Notes: a model not told the origin generated them from the letters alone. A stretch of 64,000 nt of DNA from Clostridia bacterium (GCA_017441385.1 JAFRXY010000064.1:1-64000); one strand, 5' to 3'; shown: positions 1 through 8,776, counted from the stretch's first letter. Program-made: numbers and translations.

Positions 1-96
1 ACACTTGTTGAGCAGGTATTGAAAGATGAGTTTGAAGTGGAAAATGCGGTGACGGTAACGGTTCAGAAACAGATTGCTTCTATCCACAGACGATAA
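1..96 (+). CDS. 3' end of an unknown gene (probably prophage)
   Basis: The frame is open from base 1 and ends with TAA at 94-96, giving 31 visible residues that are acidic then basic and end in IASIHRR. No motif is recognisable. Because an endolysin and a holin follow on the same strand, it may be the last residues of a phage tail or baseplate protein, but that is inference from position only. Confidence 0.4.
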   Translation, partial: TLVEQVLKDEFEVENAVTVTVQKQIASIHRR

Positions 97-447
97 GCCA
101 ACTCTCAACCGACTCCCAACCGACAGGATAACAGGTTAACGACCATATATGAGCTTGTTGGATTTTGGGAGATTTTCAAAAATCAACCAAGCTGCAAGTT
201 ACCGGCAAGTTGGGAAAGCGCGGAAAATGGCGGGTTGCGGGGATTTTTGGGGCTTGGCAGAATGCAAAATGCAAGTTAAAATCTGACAAGCTGTGCCGCA
301 AAAGTCTTGCGGCAAGACCCAAAAAACGCTTCTTTTGATTCTTAAACGCTTCATGACGTGTTTGAAACATTTCATGATGCGTTTTTTTATGAAAAATGTC
401 CGATACGCTCACGACGTTAAACTGCGGCGGCTTTTTATTTTCACCGT
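97..447. other. Non-coding gap with hairpins in the prophage remnant
   Basis: No convincing gene is seen on either strand. The stretch holds a GC-rich hairpin near 293-316 (TGCCGCAA / TTGCGGCA) and a terminator at 345-388. The frame of the following LRR fragment has a stop at 418-420, so it cannot extend upstream. Confidence 0.6.
345..388 (+). terminator. Rho-independent terminator
   Basis: Arms AAACGCTTCATGA (345-357) and TCATGATGCGTTT (372-384) pair with one mismatch and are followed by a run of T. It would end transcription coming from the partial gene at the left edge. Confidence 0.75.
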
Positions 448-828
448 TGCAGTAGCCTGACATCAATCACCATTCCGAGTGGCGTGACTAGTATAGATGG
501 TTACACTTTTGCCAATTGTAGCAGTCTGGCATCAATTATAATTCCCGATAGTGTGACTAGTATATTAGAAAGTGCAATTAGAGGGACTAATCTGACATCA
601 ATTACTATTCCTAGAAGGGTAAAAAGTATAAGCTATTATGTATTTAGAGATTGCACGAACTTGACATCAATTATCATGCAACCAACAACCCCGCCGACTA
701 TTAACAATGAAACATTTTCAAGGAACAGCGGGATGTCTATCATCGTACCCAAAGGCACAGGTGACTTATACAAGACAACAGGCAGCTGGACAAGTTATTC
801 GGATTATATTGTTGAAGCGGAGGAGTGA
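448..828 (+). pseudogene. 5'-truncated BspA-like leucine-rich repeat protein
   Basis: About 125 residues carry the LRR_5/BspA pattern (CSSLTSITIP, then CSSLASIIIPDSVTSI, then NLTSITIP, then NLTSIIM), followed by a tail with IIVPKGT and YKTTGSW typical of the C-terminal ends of such proteins. LRR homology starts abruptly around 448, only about 30 bases after an in-frame TAA (418-420), without ATG, ribosome binding site or signal peptide. A GTG at 484 is the first possible start but falls inside a repeat. I read it as the 3' end of a longer LRR gene that lost its front by deletion. BspA-type LRR genes do occur in gut prophages. Its stop (826-828) lies beside the SD of the endolysin gene. Confidence 0.65.
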
Positions 829-836
829 TTTCTACC

Positions 837-1622
837 ATGACCGAAACCGAAATCAGACAGCGGGTTGTCACGACCGCCAAGAAATACATCGGCTGCAAAG
901 AGCAGGACGGCAGTCACAGGCAATTCATCGACCGTTACAATTCCTTTCAGCCCCTTCCGCGCAATCACCGCATGACCTACACCGCCGCATGGTGCGCGAC
1001 CTTCGTGTCCGCCATCGCCATTGAATGCGGGCTGACCGACGTCATCCCGGTGGAATGCGGATGCGGGTACATGATTTCGCGCTACAAGGCGCTCGGACTG
1101 TGGCGCGAGGATGAGAATTACACCCCCAAGGCGGGTGACGTGATTTTCTACGACTGGGACGACGGGAAGGATTTTGCAACTTCCGATGATATAGGCAGCC
1201 CGGAACATGTCGGCATTGTTACCGGCGCGACCTGCGGCATTATCTCCGTCATCGAGGGCAACAAGGCCGACGCGGTCGCCTTCCGCACCGTGCAGTTCAA
1301 CGGGCGATACATTCGCGGCTACGGTTTGCCGGATTATTCCTCAAAAGCGACGGTGGAAGTACAGCCCGCGCCGAAGCCCAAGACCATTCCCAAATGCCCC
1401 TATGCCGAACCGACCAAGGCGCTGCAGCGCGGCTCTTCCTGCAATGGCGTGCGCTGGGTGCAGTGGCATCTCAATCAGACCGGGGAGAAATTGAAGGTGG
1501 ACGGCAGCTTCGGCGCGCTTACGAAAGCGGCTGTTCTCAGATTTCAGAGAACGAAAAAACTGACGCAGGACGGCGTTGTGGGTGCGAAGACAAGAGCAGC
1601 TTTGAAGAAGGCGGTGAGGTGA
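837..1622 (+). CDS. Phage endolysin: CHAP-like amidase/peptidase with C-terminal peptidoglycan-binding domain
   Basis: Encodes 261 residues. The N-terminal half (about 10-165) is a CHAP/NlpC-type domain with the nucleophile in AWCATFVS and a candidate catalytic His in PEHVGIV, followed by an EGN segment. A linker rich in Pro and Lys leads to a PG_binding_1 domain (about 190-261) with VRWVQWHLNQ and DGSFGALTKAAVLRFQ. Such enzymes cut peptide or amide bonds in peptidoglycan to release phage. I chose ATG 837: the SD GGAGGAG lies at 819-825, which rules out the in-frame GTG at 825. No signal peptide is seen, so export would depend on the holin encoded directly downstream (3-base gap). Confidence 0.88.
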   Translation: MTETEIRQRVVTTAKKYIGCKEQDGSHRQFIDRYNSFQPLPRNHRMTYTAAWCATFVSAIAIECGLTDVIPVECGCGYMISRYKALGLWREDENYTPKAGDVIFYDWDDGKDFATSDDIGSPEHVGIVTGATCGIISVIEGNKADAVAFRTVQFNGRYIRGYGLPDYSSKATVEVQPAPKPKTIPKCPYAEPTKALQRGSSCNGVRWVQWHLNQTGEKLKVDGSFGALTKAAVLRFQRTKKLTQDGVVGAKTRAALKKAVR

Positions 1623-1625
1623 AAG

Positions 1626-2060
1626 ATGGGTACTGATTGGGGCAGATTTGCCCGAGCTGTCGGCGGCGGTATCGCTGCTATATGCACGTTTATCTTTGGT
1701 GCTCCGGATGTTTGGCTGATGACGCTGCTGGTGTTCATCGTGATTGATTACATCTCCGGCGTGATCGCCGCATACATTAACAAAGAACTCAATTCTCGCG
1801 TAGGATTCATCGGCATTCTCAAAAAGACTATGTATTTCTTCGTGAAGACTATGTATTTCTTCGTGGTCGCTGTCGCGCACTGCGTGGATGTTGCAACCGG
1901 CGCAGGTGGAGTACTGCAAGGCATAGCAATCGGCGTGCTGATCTCCAACGAGGGCATCTCCATTCTGGAAAACTGCGCCAAGTGCGGCATTCCCATTCCC
2001 GAACAGTTGATTAAGGCACTGGAGCAGATCAAGGGCGAGGATGAGGAAATAGACGAATAA
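1626..2060 (+). CDS. Phage holin (Phage_holin_4_1 / toxin-secretion holin family)
   Basis: Encodes 144 residues with three or four hydrophobic segments and the family signature FIVIDYISGVIAAY, then GFIGILKK and a C-terminal hydrophilic tail ending in an acidic cluster. Holins of this family make the membrane lesion that lets the endolysin reach the wall. The gene follows the lysin at once, the usual lysis cassette order reversed, as is common in clostridial phages. An in-frame 21-bp tandem duplication (1824-1865) inserts seven extra residues (KTMYFFV twice) into a transmembrane helix, which may alter or abolish function. A terminator follows immediately. Confidence 0.88.
   Translation: MGTDWGRFARAVGGGIAAICTFIFGAPDVWLMTLLVFIVIDYISGVIAAYINKELNSRVGFIGILKKTMYFFVKTMYFFVVAVAHCVDVATGAGGVLQGIAIGVLISNEGISILENCAKCGIPIPEQLIKALEQIKGEDEEIDE
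1824..1865 (+). repeat. Perfect 21-bp tandem duplication inside the holin gene
   Basis: The unit AAGACTATGTATTTCTTCGTG starts at 1824 and again at 1845 without a gap. It is a multiple of three and so duplicates KTMYFFV in frame within a membrane helix. Confidence 0.95.
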
Positions 2061-2065
2061 CGAAA

Positions 2066-2118
2066 ACAGGCTCATGCTGCGGATGTTTTTCATCCCGTGC
2101 ATGAGCCTTGTTTTTTAT
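2066..2118 (+). terminator. Terminator after the lysis cassette
   Basis: A long hairpin (AACAGGCTCATGC...GCATGAGCCTTGTT, with inner arms GGATG and CATCC) directly follows the holin stop and is followed by TTTTTTATTTT. Confidence 0.85.
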
Positions 2119-2131
2119 TTTGAACAAGAAA

Positions 2132-2186
2132 ATAAGCGAACCGCCAGCACCAAGTATCCGTTGATATAGGTGATGTGTTCGCTTAT
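2132..2186. other. Inverted repeat between prophage remnant and tRNA
   Basis: ATAAGCGAAC at 2132-2141 is the exact reverse complement of GTTCGCTTAT at 2177-2186, separated by 35 bases. It sits between the lysis terminator and the 3' end of tRNA-Val. It could be a prophage end structure or a weak terminator; no T-run follows on either strand. Confidence 0.45.
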
Positions 2187-2198
2187 CGTATGGTATGG

Positions 2199-2271
2199 TG
2201 GACGTTAACGGAATCGAACCGCTGACAACCTGCACGTCAAGCAGGTGCTCTACCAGCTGAGCTAAACGTCC
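2199..2271 (-). tRNA. tRNA-Val (anticodon GAC)
   Basis: Read on the minus strand it gives a 7-bp acceptor stem (GGACGTT/AACGTCC), D-arm TAGCTCAGCTGGTAGAGC, anticodon arm CCTGC-TTGACGT-GCAGG with anticodon GAC, and T-arm GCGGTTCGATTCCGT. The CCA end is not encoded; the base at 2199 gives discriminator A. A consensus promoter lies upstream at 2311-2339. Its 3' end faces the prophage remnant, the side at which many phages integrate. Confidence 0.95.
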
Positions 2272-2310
2272 GAGAGTTAAATTGTCTGCGCTTTCCTCAA
2301 GCGCTATGTA

Positions 2311-2339
2311 ATTATACTATAGCGCCGCGCGTTTGTCAA
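2311..2339 (-). promoter_or_regulatory. Perfect consensus sigma-A promoter of tRNA-Val
   Basis: On the minus strand TTGACA (2339-2334), a 17-base spacer and TATAAT (2316-2311). The tRNA begins about 40 bases downstream. Confidence 0.9.
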
Positions 2340-2437
2340 GCGTTTTTTTGAATTTTTTTTATTTCACAGCAACTTTTTTCTATTTTCTATTTTTCTATTT
2401 TCTTTTTTCTTTTTTCTTGTACTCTTTAACTCTCTTT

Positions 2438-4519
2438 TCAGTTCATGGCTCTTTCAGTGTCGAACAGGCGGGATACTTCCTCACTGAGTCCGAGATTCTC
2501 TCTCTTTGTCAGATCCGGGTCATCAGACAGAATGTCCTTCGCCGCTTGCTGCGCCGCAGTGAATATCTGCATATCGGTCATCATATCGGCTATCTTCATG
2601 TCGGGAAGCCCGTGCTGGCGGGAGCCGAAGAAGTCGCCGGGGCCGCGCTGCTTCAGGTCTTCGTTGGCAATCACAAATCCGTCGTTGGTGCCGCACATAA
2701 TTCTCAGCCGTGACACAGCTGCGTCGTTTTTTGCGTCGCTGATCAGAATGCAGTAGGACTGAACGCTGCCCCTTCCCACCCTTCCCCTCAGCTGGTGAAG
2801 CTGGGAAAGTCCGAAGCGCTCGGCATTCTCAATGATCATGATCACCGCGTCTGGCACGTTCACGCCCACTTCCACCACCGTCGTGGACACAAGAACGTCA
2901 AGCTCTCCGGCCGCGAAGGCCTGCATGACGGCATCCTTTTCATTGCCCTTCATGCGTCCGTGAAGAAGGCCGATGCGGCAGCCTTTGAGATAGCTTTCGG
3001 AAAGGCTCTCGGCATAGCTCTGCGCCGCCTTCATATCGCCGCTGTTCTCCCCCTCCTCCACCAGAGGGCAGATCACATATCCCTGATACCCGTCGGCAAC
3101 ATGCTTTTTGACGAAATTATATGCCCGTTCCCGCTTGCCGCTGTCCACAAAATAGGTGCTGACGGGGATTCTGCCCTTCGGCATTTCGTCCAGCACCGAG
3201 ATGTCGAGATCCCCATATATAATCAGCGCCAGCGTGCGCGGAATGGGAGTGGCCGACATGACCAGCACATGCGGATTTTTTCCCTTGGCCGCCAGCGCTC
3301 CCCGTTGATTGACACCGAACCGGTGCTGTTCGTCGGTGATGACCAGCCCCAGCGAGGCAAATTCCACCCCGTCGGATAGCAGCGCGTGGGTGCCGATCAG
3401 CACGTCTATCATCCCCAGCGCGGCAAGCTCGCGTGTATTGCGCTTCTGCGCGGCGGTCATGGAGCCGGTGAGCAAACCTACACGAATGCCGCAGGGTTCC
3501 AGCAGTCCGGCAAAGGAACGGAAGTGCTGCTCGGCAAGAATCTCGGTTGGCGCCATCAGCGCGGACTGAATGCCGTTTTTCGCGGCGGTATAGCAGATCG
3601 CGGCGGCAACAGCCGTCTTGCCCGAACCGACGTCGCCTTGCAGCAGACGCGACATAGGCTGTCCCTCCGCGGACATATCCCCTATTGCTTCTGCGGCAGC
3701 ACGTTTCTGGGCGTTGGTCGGCTCGAAGGGCAGCATCTTCCAGAATTCCTCCGAATGATCCTCGGTGATCCTGTGTCCGGCTTCGCCCCTTCTGCGTCCT
3801 TTAAGCCGCAGAAGTCCCAGTTGCAGAATCAGCAATTCCTCAAACACCAGCCTTTCGCGGGCGGTCGCAAGGGTTTCGCTGTCGTCGGGGAAGTGAATCT
3901 GTGTCAGGGCGTAGCGGATGTGACAAAGCCTGTATTTGGCCCTGATGCTCTCCGGAAGGGGATCAGCAAGATCTTCCGGAATCTCCGCAAGCACCTGCTC
4001 CACGACCTTCGCGATCTGGCGGGAGGGAAGTCCCTCGGTGGCGCGGTAGACCGGTACGATGCCGGCACAGTCCCCCGAACGGAACATGGGGGAAGTCATT
4101 TCGGCTCCCTTTGAACCGACAAACAGCTTGCCGCGGAATATATAAACACTGCCCTTGACCAGTAATTGCGGGATATAGGAATTATTAAAGAATGTGACGC
4201 GGAAGCCGTCGCCGGCTTCATCCACCGCCCTCGCGGAATACAGCGTGCGGTTGCCCCGGAGCCTGACGGAATTGACCTGCGACGCGACGGTCGCCCGGAT
4301 GCAGCAGACCTCTCCCCTGTCGGCATTCGCCTTGGCTTCCTCGACGGAAACACATTCGCTCCAATCCTCGTACTCTCTCGGATAATACCGCAAAAGGGCG
4401 TCGGAGGAATCGACGCCCAGCTTTTCAAAAAGCTGCGCACGCTTTTCTCCGACACCCTTGTAGAATTTTAAAGGCTTGGATTCCATTTGCATAAAATCAA
4501 AATCCTTATTGTCGTTCAT
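2438..4519 (-). CDS. recG: ATP-dependent DNA helicase RecG
   Basis: Encodes 693 residues, the usual RecG length. The enzyme reverses stalled replication forks and migrates Holliday junctions in the cytoplasm. Visible are the N-terminal wedge/OB region (about 1-200), Walker A GDVGSGKTAVA, the DEQH motif II, SATPIPRTLAL (motif III), and the second helicase lobe with RGRVGRG (motif VI) and the RecG-specific QRGPGDFFGSRQHG. The start at 4519 has an AGGGTAA SD. The gene follows the FakA-like gene after 12 bases, so they are probably co-transcribed. The same neighbourhood (yloV ... recG) is known in Bacillus subtilis. Confidence 0.96.
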   Translation of the reverse strand: MNDNKDFDFMQMESKPLKFYKGVGEKRAQLFEKLGVDSSDALLRYYPREYEDWSECVSVEEAKANADRGEVCCIRATVASQVNSVRLRGNRTLYSARAVDEAGDGFRVTFFNNSYIPQLLVKGSVYIFRGKLFVGSKGAEMTSPMFRSGDCAGIVPVYRATEGLPSRQIAKVVEQVLAEIPEDLADPLPESIRAKYRLCHIRYALTQIHFPDDSETLATARERLVFEELLILQLGLLRLKGRRRGEAGHRITEDHSEEFWKMLPFEPTNAQKRAAAEAIGDMSAEGQPMSRLLQGDVGSGKTAVAAAICYTAAKNGIQSALMAPTEILAEQHFRSFAGLLEPCGIRVGLLTGSMTAAQKRNTRELAALGMIDVLIGTHALLSDGVEFASLGLVITDEQHRFGVNQRGALAAKGKNPHVLVMSATPIPRTLALIIYGDLDISVLDEMPKGRIPVSTYFVDSGKRERAYNFVKKHVADGYQGYVICPLVEEGENSGDMKAAQSYAESLSESYLKGCRIGLLHGRMKGNEKDAVMQAFAAGELDVLVSTTVVEVGVNVPDAVIMIIENAERFGLSQLHQLRGRVGRGSVQSYCILISDAKNDAAVSRLRIMCGTNDGFVIANEDLKQRGPGDFFGSRQHGLPDMKIADMMTDMQIFTAAQQAAKDILSDDPDLTKRENLGLSEEVSRLFDTERAMN

Positions 4520-4531
4520 GAAATTACCCTG

Positions 4532-6172
4532 TTATTCCACCGAAAGAATGTAGTAATAGACAGGCTGACCGCCGTTGACAAGCGTTACTTCGACATTCTT
4601 TGCGATCTTGGTTTCGATGAACTTGCGGGTCTCCTCCGCCTCGTCGTCGGTCACGCCTTCGCCGTAAATGAGTGTGATGAAGGAAGAATCCTTGGTGACC
4701 ATCTGCTTGGCCAGCTTGGCGATTGCCTTGCTGCGGCTCTTCTCGGTGAAGGTGAGCTTGCCGTTGACCAGACCGAGAATCTCGCCTTCCTTGATCTTCT
4801 TGTCGTTGAATTCGGAATTTCTGGCGGCGTAGGTGATCTGACCGGTGCCGACCTTCTCGGCGGCCTTATACATATCCACCGCGTTCTCGTCGACATTGCT
4901 GTCGGGGTCAAACGCCAGCATGGCGGTAAGACCCTGCGGAATGGTTCTGGTGGGAAGCACTACAACCTTTCTGTCGGCAAGCGGAATAGCCTGCTCGGCT
5001 GCCATGATGATATTCTTGTTGTTGGGGAGAACGAAGACGGTTTCCGCTGCGGTAGCCTGCACGGCTTCGAGAATGTCCTCGGTGGAGGGATTCATGGTCT
5101 GACCGCCCGAAACGACATTCTCACAGCCGAGATCGTGGAAGAGGGATACCAGTCCGTCACCGGCCGCGACAGCCACAAAGCCGATTTCACCCTCGACGGG
5201 ATCGACTCTCACGAACTTCTTGGGAGCGGAAGCGCCGGCATTTTCATGCTGCTTGCGCATGTTCTCGATCTTATTGGAAATCAGGCTGCCGTAGGTAAGA
5301 CCTCTGGTGATGGCGTCGCCCGGCTGATTGGTGTGAACATGTACCTTGATAATTTCCTCATCGTCCACCACCACAACACAGTCGCCGATGGATTCAAGGA
5401 AGGCTCTGAGCTTGGCGGGATCGTTGTCGTTTTCCTTCTCTACGATGAATTCCGTGCAGTAGGTGAAGTTGATGACCTCGTCAAACTGCGCGACGGTGCT
5501 CTTGAATGTATCCACGTCGCCCTGAACGGCGGCGGAATCGGTTGCTTCGCTGGCGGCGATGATGCCGTCGCGGAAAACCGACTGCATGCCGCGAAAGATA
5601 TAGCAAAGACCCTGTCCGCCCGCGTCCACCACGCCGGCTCTCTTCAGAACAGGCAGCAGTTCGGGAGTGGTTTCCAGCGCGTCCTCGGCAGCATTGCAGA
5701 TCTCGTCCCAGACGTAATTGGCGTCGTTGTTGAAGCTTGCCGCCACGCGTCCTCTTTCAGCCGCCACACGGCCGACGGTGAGGATAGTGCCTTCTGTGGG
5801 CTTCATAACCGCTTTGTATGCCGCTTCAACCCCCAGCGTGAGAGCGTTTGCAAGATCAGTGCCGTCGGCTTCGATGACACCCTTCAAGCCCTTGGAAAAG
5901 CCTCTGAAAAGAAGCGAGGTGATAACGCCGGAGTTGCCTCTGGCGCCTCTGAGCAGAGCGGAAGCAGCCTTGCCGGCCACAACGCCCGCGGGTTCATCGT
6001 CGCTCATCTGCATCAGTTCCTTACGGGCGGCCGACATGGTCATGGACATGTTGGTACCGGTATCTCCGTCGGGAACCGGGAAGATGTTAAGCTCATCGAC
6101 TGAACGCTTCTTATTTTCGATCAAATTTGCGCCGGAGATGATAGCGTCGCGCAATACACTGCCTTTAATCAC
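4532..6172 (-). CDS. fakA: DAK2-domain protein, FakA/YloV-like fatty acid kinase subunit
   Basis: Encodes 546 residues. The N-terminal DhaL/DAK2 domain (about 1-200) carries NIFPVPDGDTGTNM, GARGNSGVI and DAGGQGL, which bind ATP and metal. A middle domain and a C-terminal DegV-like region (FITLIYGEGV near the end) complete the YloV architecture. FakA phosphorylates fatty acids delivered by a FakB (DegV) partner, feeding exogenous fatty acids into phospholipid synthesis. I chose GTG 6172 because the SD AGGGAG (6186-6181) lies 8 bases upstream; GTG 6181 overlaps the SD. No Asp23 (YloU) gene is present upstream, although that partner is usual elsewhere. Confidence 0.88.
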   Translation of the reverse strand: MIKGSVLRDAIISGANLIENKKRSVDELNIFPVPDGDTGTNMSMTMSAARKELMQMSDDEPAGVVAGKAASALLRGARGNSGVITSLLFRGFSKGLKGVIEADGTDLANALTLGVEAAYKAVMKPTEGTILTVGRVAAERGRVAASFNNDANYVWDEICNAAEDALETTPELLPVLKRAGVVDAGGQGLCYIFRGMQSVFRDGIIAASEATDSAAVQGDVDTFKSTVAQFDEVINFTYCTEFIVEKENDNDPAKLRAFLESIGDCVVVVDDEEIIKVHVHTNQPGDAITRGLTYGSLISNKIENMRKQHENAGASAPKKFVRVDPVEGEIGFVAVAAGDGLVSLFHDLGCENVVSGGQTMNPSTEDILEAVQATAAETVFVLPNNKNIIMAAEQAIPLADRKVVVLPTRTIPQGLTAMLAFDPDSNVDENAVDMYKAAEKVGTGQITYAARNSEFNDKKIKEGEILGLVNGKLTFTEKSRSKAIAKLAKQMVTKDSSFITLIYGEGVTDDEAEETRKFIETKIAKNVEVTLVNGGQPVYYYILSVE

Positions 6173-6259
6173 AGCAAGCACTCCCTAATATTAAGATTTA
6201 CTGTTATATACCAATCTTTCTGTACAGGCAAAAACCTCAAAAAGATTTTCATCATAAGA

Positions 6260-6288
6260 ATTATAGCACATTTTTATCCGTTTTACAA
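6260..6288 (-). promoter_or_regulatory. Promoter of the fakA-recG unit
   Basis: Minus strand TTGTAA (6288-6283), 17-base spacer, TATAAT (6265-6260), about 85 bases before the chosen start. Both boxes are close to sigma-A consensus. Confidence 0.75.
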
Positions 6289-6347
6289 TGTAATAAGGGC
6301 AATTTTTTAATTAAAACAATAAATATTTTGTTAATTTTATGGTTATG

Positions 6348-7976
6348 TCAGGAAGAAGGCCCTGTTTTTGTCACTTTCCAATGCTGCATTCCGTAAAAAA
6401 GCTGATCTTCGCAGATATTGCCGACTCCCTCTATGGAACGGGCGTAGATGGCCATTCCCATGCGGTAACAGAGCGGAATGAAGGGCAGTTCTCCTTCGAA
6501 TGACGTGATGAATTCCTGAATGCCCCCCAGACCAAGCCGGTAATTGGTGTAGGTTCTCACCGAGTCATACGGCAGCGGGCCGTTGTATAGACCCTGTTCC
6601 GGGGTGAACAGCACGCCGATGTCCATATCGTTCTGAACGGAGTATTCCGCGAGGTAAAGATGGTATTTCCCTTCCGCCGCCCGGTTGATCAGGCCGTTGC
6701 CGGAAATCTCGGTGATATCGACGTTGATGCCCACCTTGGCCAGCTGACTCTTGATGCTCTCGGCAGCCGCCATGTGGCGGGCATTCCTGCGGCAGATCAG
6801 CAGATTGAAGCTGAGCTGCTTACCGCTCTGATCCTCCCGGATGCCGTTGTTGACGATCACATAGCCCGACTGATCCAGCGCGTCCTGCGCAAGGCTGACG
6901 CTGGAACGTCCGTTGCCGGTCTGGTATTGCGCCGCTTCCTTCCAGTTGGGTGTAAAGGGGCCGGTCGCCGCCAGCGCCATGCCTCCGAATCCCGCTGCCG
7001 CCACCTCGTTGGTGCTGATGGCATAACTGATGGCGTGACGGACATTCTCGTCGGATAGGGCGCTGTCGTTGGTGTTGACGCCGAGATAAAGCAGGTGATT
7101 GATATCCACCTTGCGGAAGTTTGCGTTGACGTTCTTCGGGGTGCCGTCCCGCATGTCGGTGTACATATAGGATACGGTGCCGATCTCCACGCTGTGTACA
7201 ATGCTTTCCACCGTCGGAAGTTCTTTGAGCGAAATGGTTTCAATGGACACTCCGTCGGGATTGTACCACTTGTTGTTCTTGATCAGCAGGGTCTTGTCGA
7301 TGGTTTTGCCGTCCTGCAGGGTGGCGAATTTGTAACGGCCGCTCCCTATGTGGGGCATGTTCTTGTCGGCATTGGGGTCATAGTGTACAATCGGGAAGTC
7401 CAGCAGCCGGTAGGAATTGACATGCTCATTCTTCATCATAAAGGTGACGGTCATGCCCCTCACCGAACAGGAAGTCACGTCCTTGAGCTGTTCGTAGTAA
7501 CAGCTTTCCTTGCGCGAGGCAAGAAAATAGGAATAGCTGATATCGTCCGCGGTGAGCGGAGCGCCGTTGGAAAAGACGATGCCGGAGCGGATCTGAACCG
7601 TGATGATGGTGTGATCGACATTGATGGATTTCGCGATGATGTATTCCGTTTCAAAATCCGGGTTGATCTGTATCATGCTGTCATAGAGCAGACAGCAGAT
7701 GTTCTTGGTAAGGGTGGACGTGCAGGTGTAGGGGTTGAAATTGTCGCCCGCCGTGTAGGGCAGGGTCATGTCGGTTTCGGTGATCTTGCTCACGTCCACC
7801 TTGTTCTCCGTGTCAAGAGATGTATGATAGAGCTGGGAACGTCTCTCGTCCGCCTTCTCCCAGTCGTAACCGGAATCGTCACAGCCCGCAAAGGCGCAAA
7901 GCACCGCCGCAGCCGCAAACAGCGCCGCGCAACGTCTGCAAATTCCCGCGACATTCACTCTCCTCATCCCCCTCAT
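6348..7976 (-). CDS. Oligopeptide-type ABC transporter substrate-binding lipoprotein (SBP_bac_5)
   Basis: Encodes 542 residues with a lipoprotein signal peptide ending in the lipobox FAGC (Cys near residue 32). The mature part has the family-5 solute-binding pattern: LTKNICCLLYDSMI near the front, the GIVFSNGAPLTADDISYSY block, and a later segment with VRHAISYAI and ATGPFTP. It would bind peptides or a related ligand outside the membrane. No permease or ATPase gene lies nearby, so the transporter is encoded elsewhere or the protein has a sensory role. Several starts are possible; GTG 7958 has better spacing from GAGGGGG than ATG 7976. It follows ymdB by 14 bases and probably shares its transcript. 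Confidence 0.85.
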   Translation of the reverse strand: MRGMRRVNVAGICRRCAALFAAAAVLCAFAGCDDSGYDWEKADERRSQLYHTSLDTENKVDVSKITETDMTLPYTAGDNFNPYTCTSTLTKNICCLLYDSMIQINPDFETEYIIAKSINVDHTIITVQIRSGIVFSNGAPLTADDISYSYFLASRKESCYYEQLKDVTSCSVRGMTVTFMMKNEHVNSYRLLDFPIVHYDPNADKNMPHIGSGRYKFATLQDGKTIDKTLLIKNNKWYNPDGVSIETISLKELPTVESIVHSVEIGTVSYMYTDMRDGTPKNVNANFRKVDINHLLYLGVNTNDSALSDENVRHAISYAISTNEVAAAGFGGMALAATGPFTPNWKEAAQYQTGNGRSSVSLAQDALDQSGYVIVNNGIREDQSGKQLSFNLLICRRNARHMAAAESIKSQLAKVGINVDITEISGNGLINRAAEGKYHLYLAEYSVQNDMDIGVLFTPEQGLYNGPLPYDSVRTYTNYRLGLGGIQEFITSFEGELPFIPLCYRMGMAIYARSIEGVGNICEDQLFYGMQHWKVTKTGPSS

Positions 7977-7990
7977 CTTTCCGCAAATGA

Positions 7991-8776
7991 TCAGTTTGAA
8001 ATATTGATTCTCTCGACTTCCACCGTCCTGCCGCTCTTCTCGTCGATCACAAAGACAACGGCGTTCATCATGCAGCGCCCTTCGGCGTAGTTCAGCCGCA
8101 CGGGCATTTTCGTCTTCATCTTTTCAATGGCGGCTTCTATATTCACGCCTATCACGGAATTCACCGGCCCGGTCATTCCCACGTCGGTGATGAAGCCGGT
8201 GCCCCCCGGCAGTATCTGCTCGTCGGCGGTCTGCACATGGGTGTGGGTGCCGAACAGGGCGCTGATTCTGCCGTCCAGATAGCAGGCAAGGGCGCGTTTT
8301 TCGGCGGTCGCCTCGGCGTGAAAGTCCATGATGATGATTTTTTCGTCGTATTGCTCCAGCAGCGCGTCCGAAGTGACAAAGGGGCAGTCCAGCACAGGGG
8401 TCATTCCCACGGTGCCCATCATATTGATCACCCGGATGCGCACCCGCCCCAGATCGATCACGTCGCTTCCGGTGCCGGGAGCCTTGTCGGGATAATTGGC
8501 GGGACGTATCACAGGCACATTGCCGCTCTCGTAGATAGGATAGCTCTCCTTGCGCTGAAAGGAATGATTGCCGGTAGTGATCAGATCCACGCCGCAATTC
8601 AGCAGGTAGCTCGCGGAATCGGGCGTAATGCCGTTGGTATCGGCGGAGTTTTCACCGTTGACGATGACAGCGTCAATCTTTTTCAGCTTTCTGATGGCGG
8701 GCAGATGTCTGTGGAGATATTTCATTCCCACTGTGCCTATAACGTCCCCTATGCAAAGAACATTGATCAAATTCAT
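7991..8776 (-). CDS. ymdB: YmdB-family metallophosphoesterase
   Basis: Encodes 261 residues, matching the TIGR00282/YmdB family (about 260-265). Metal ligands are visible in CIGDVIG, VNGENSAD, TGNHSF, DFHAEATAEK and GTHTHVQTADEQ. YmdB of Bacillus is a cytoplasmic 2',3'-cyclic nucleotide phosphodiesterase that affects biofilm and motility decisions. ATG 8776 is chosen because the seven codons upstream lack a ribosome binding site of their own and family members begin at MNLINVLCIGD. It lies between the sugar isomerase gene and the solute-binding lipoprotein gene on the same strand. Confidence 0.93.
   Translation of the reverse strand: MNLINVLCIGDVIGTVGMKYLHRHLPAIRKLKKIDAVIVNGENSADTNGITPDSASYLLNCGVDLITTGNHSFQRKESYPIYESGNVPVIRPANYPDKAPGTGSDVIDLGRVRIRVINMMGTVGMTPVLDCPFVTSDALLEQYDEKIIIMDFHAEATAEKRALACYLDGRISALFGTHTHVQTADEQILPGGTGFITDVGMTGPVNSVIGVNIEAAIEKMKTKMPVRLNYAEGRCMMNAVVFVIDEKSGRTVEVERINISN

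Noticed and set aside
176-466. Minus-strand 96-codon frame
   Set aside because: No SD and no motif, and it crosses a clear terminator hairpin.
4487-6103. Long plus-strand open frame (538 codons) opposite the FakA-like gene
   Set aside because: It mirrors a well-supported DAK2 gene on the other strand and has no SD or recognisable motifs; it reflects codon bias of the real gene.
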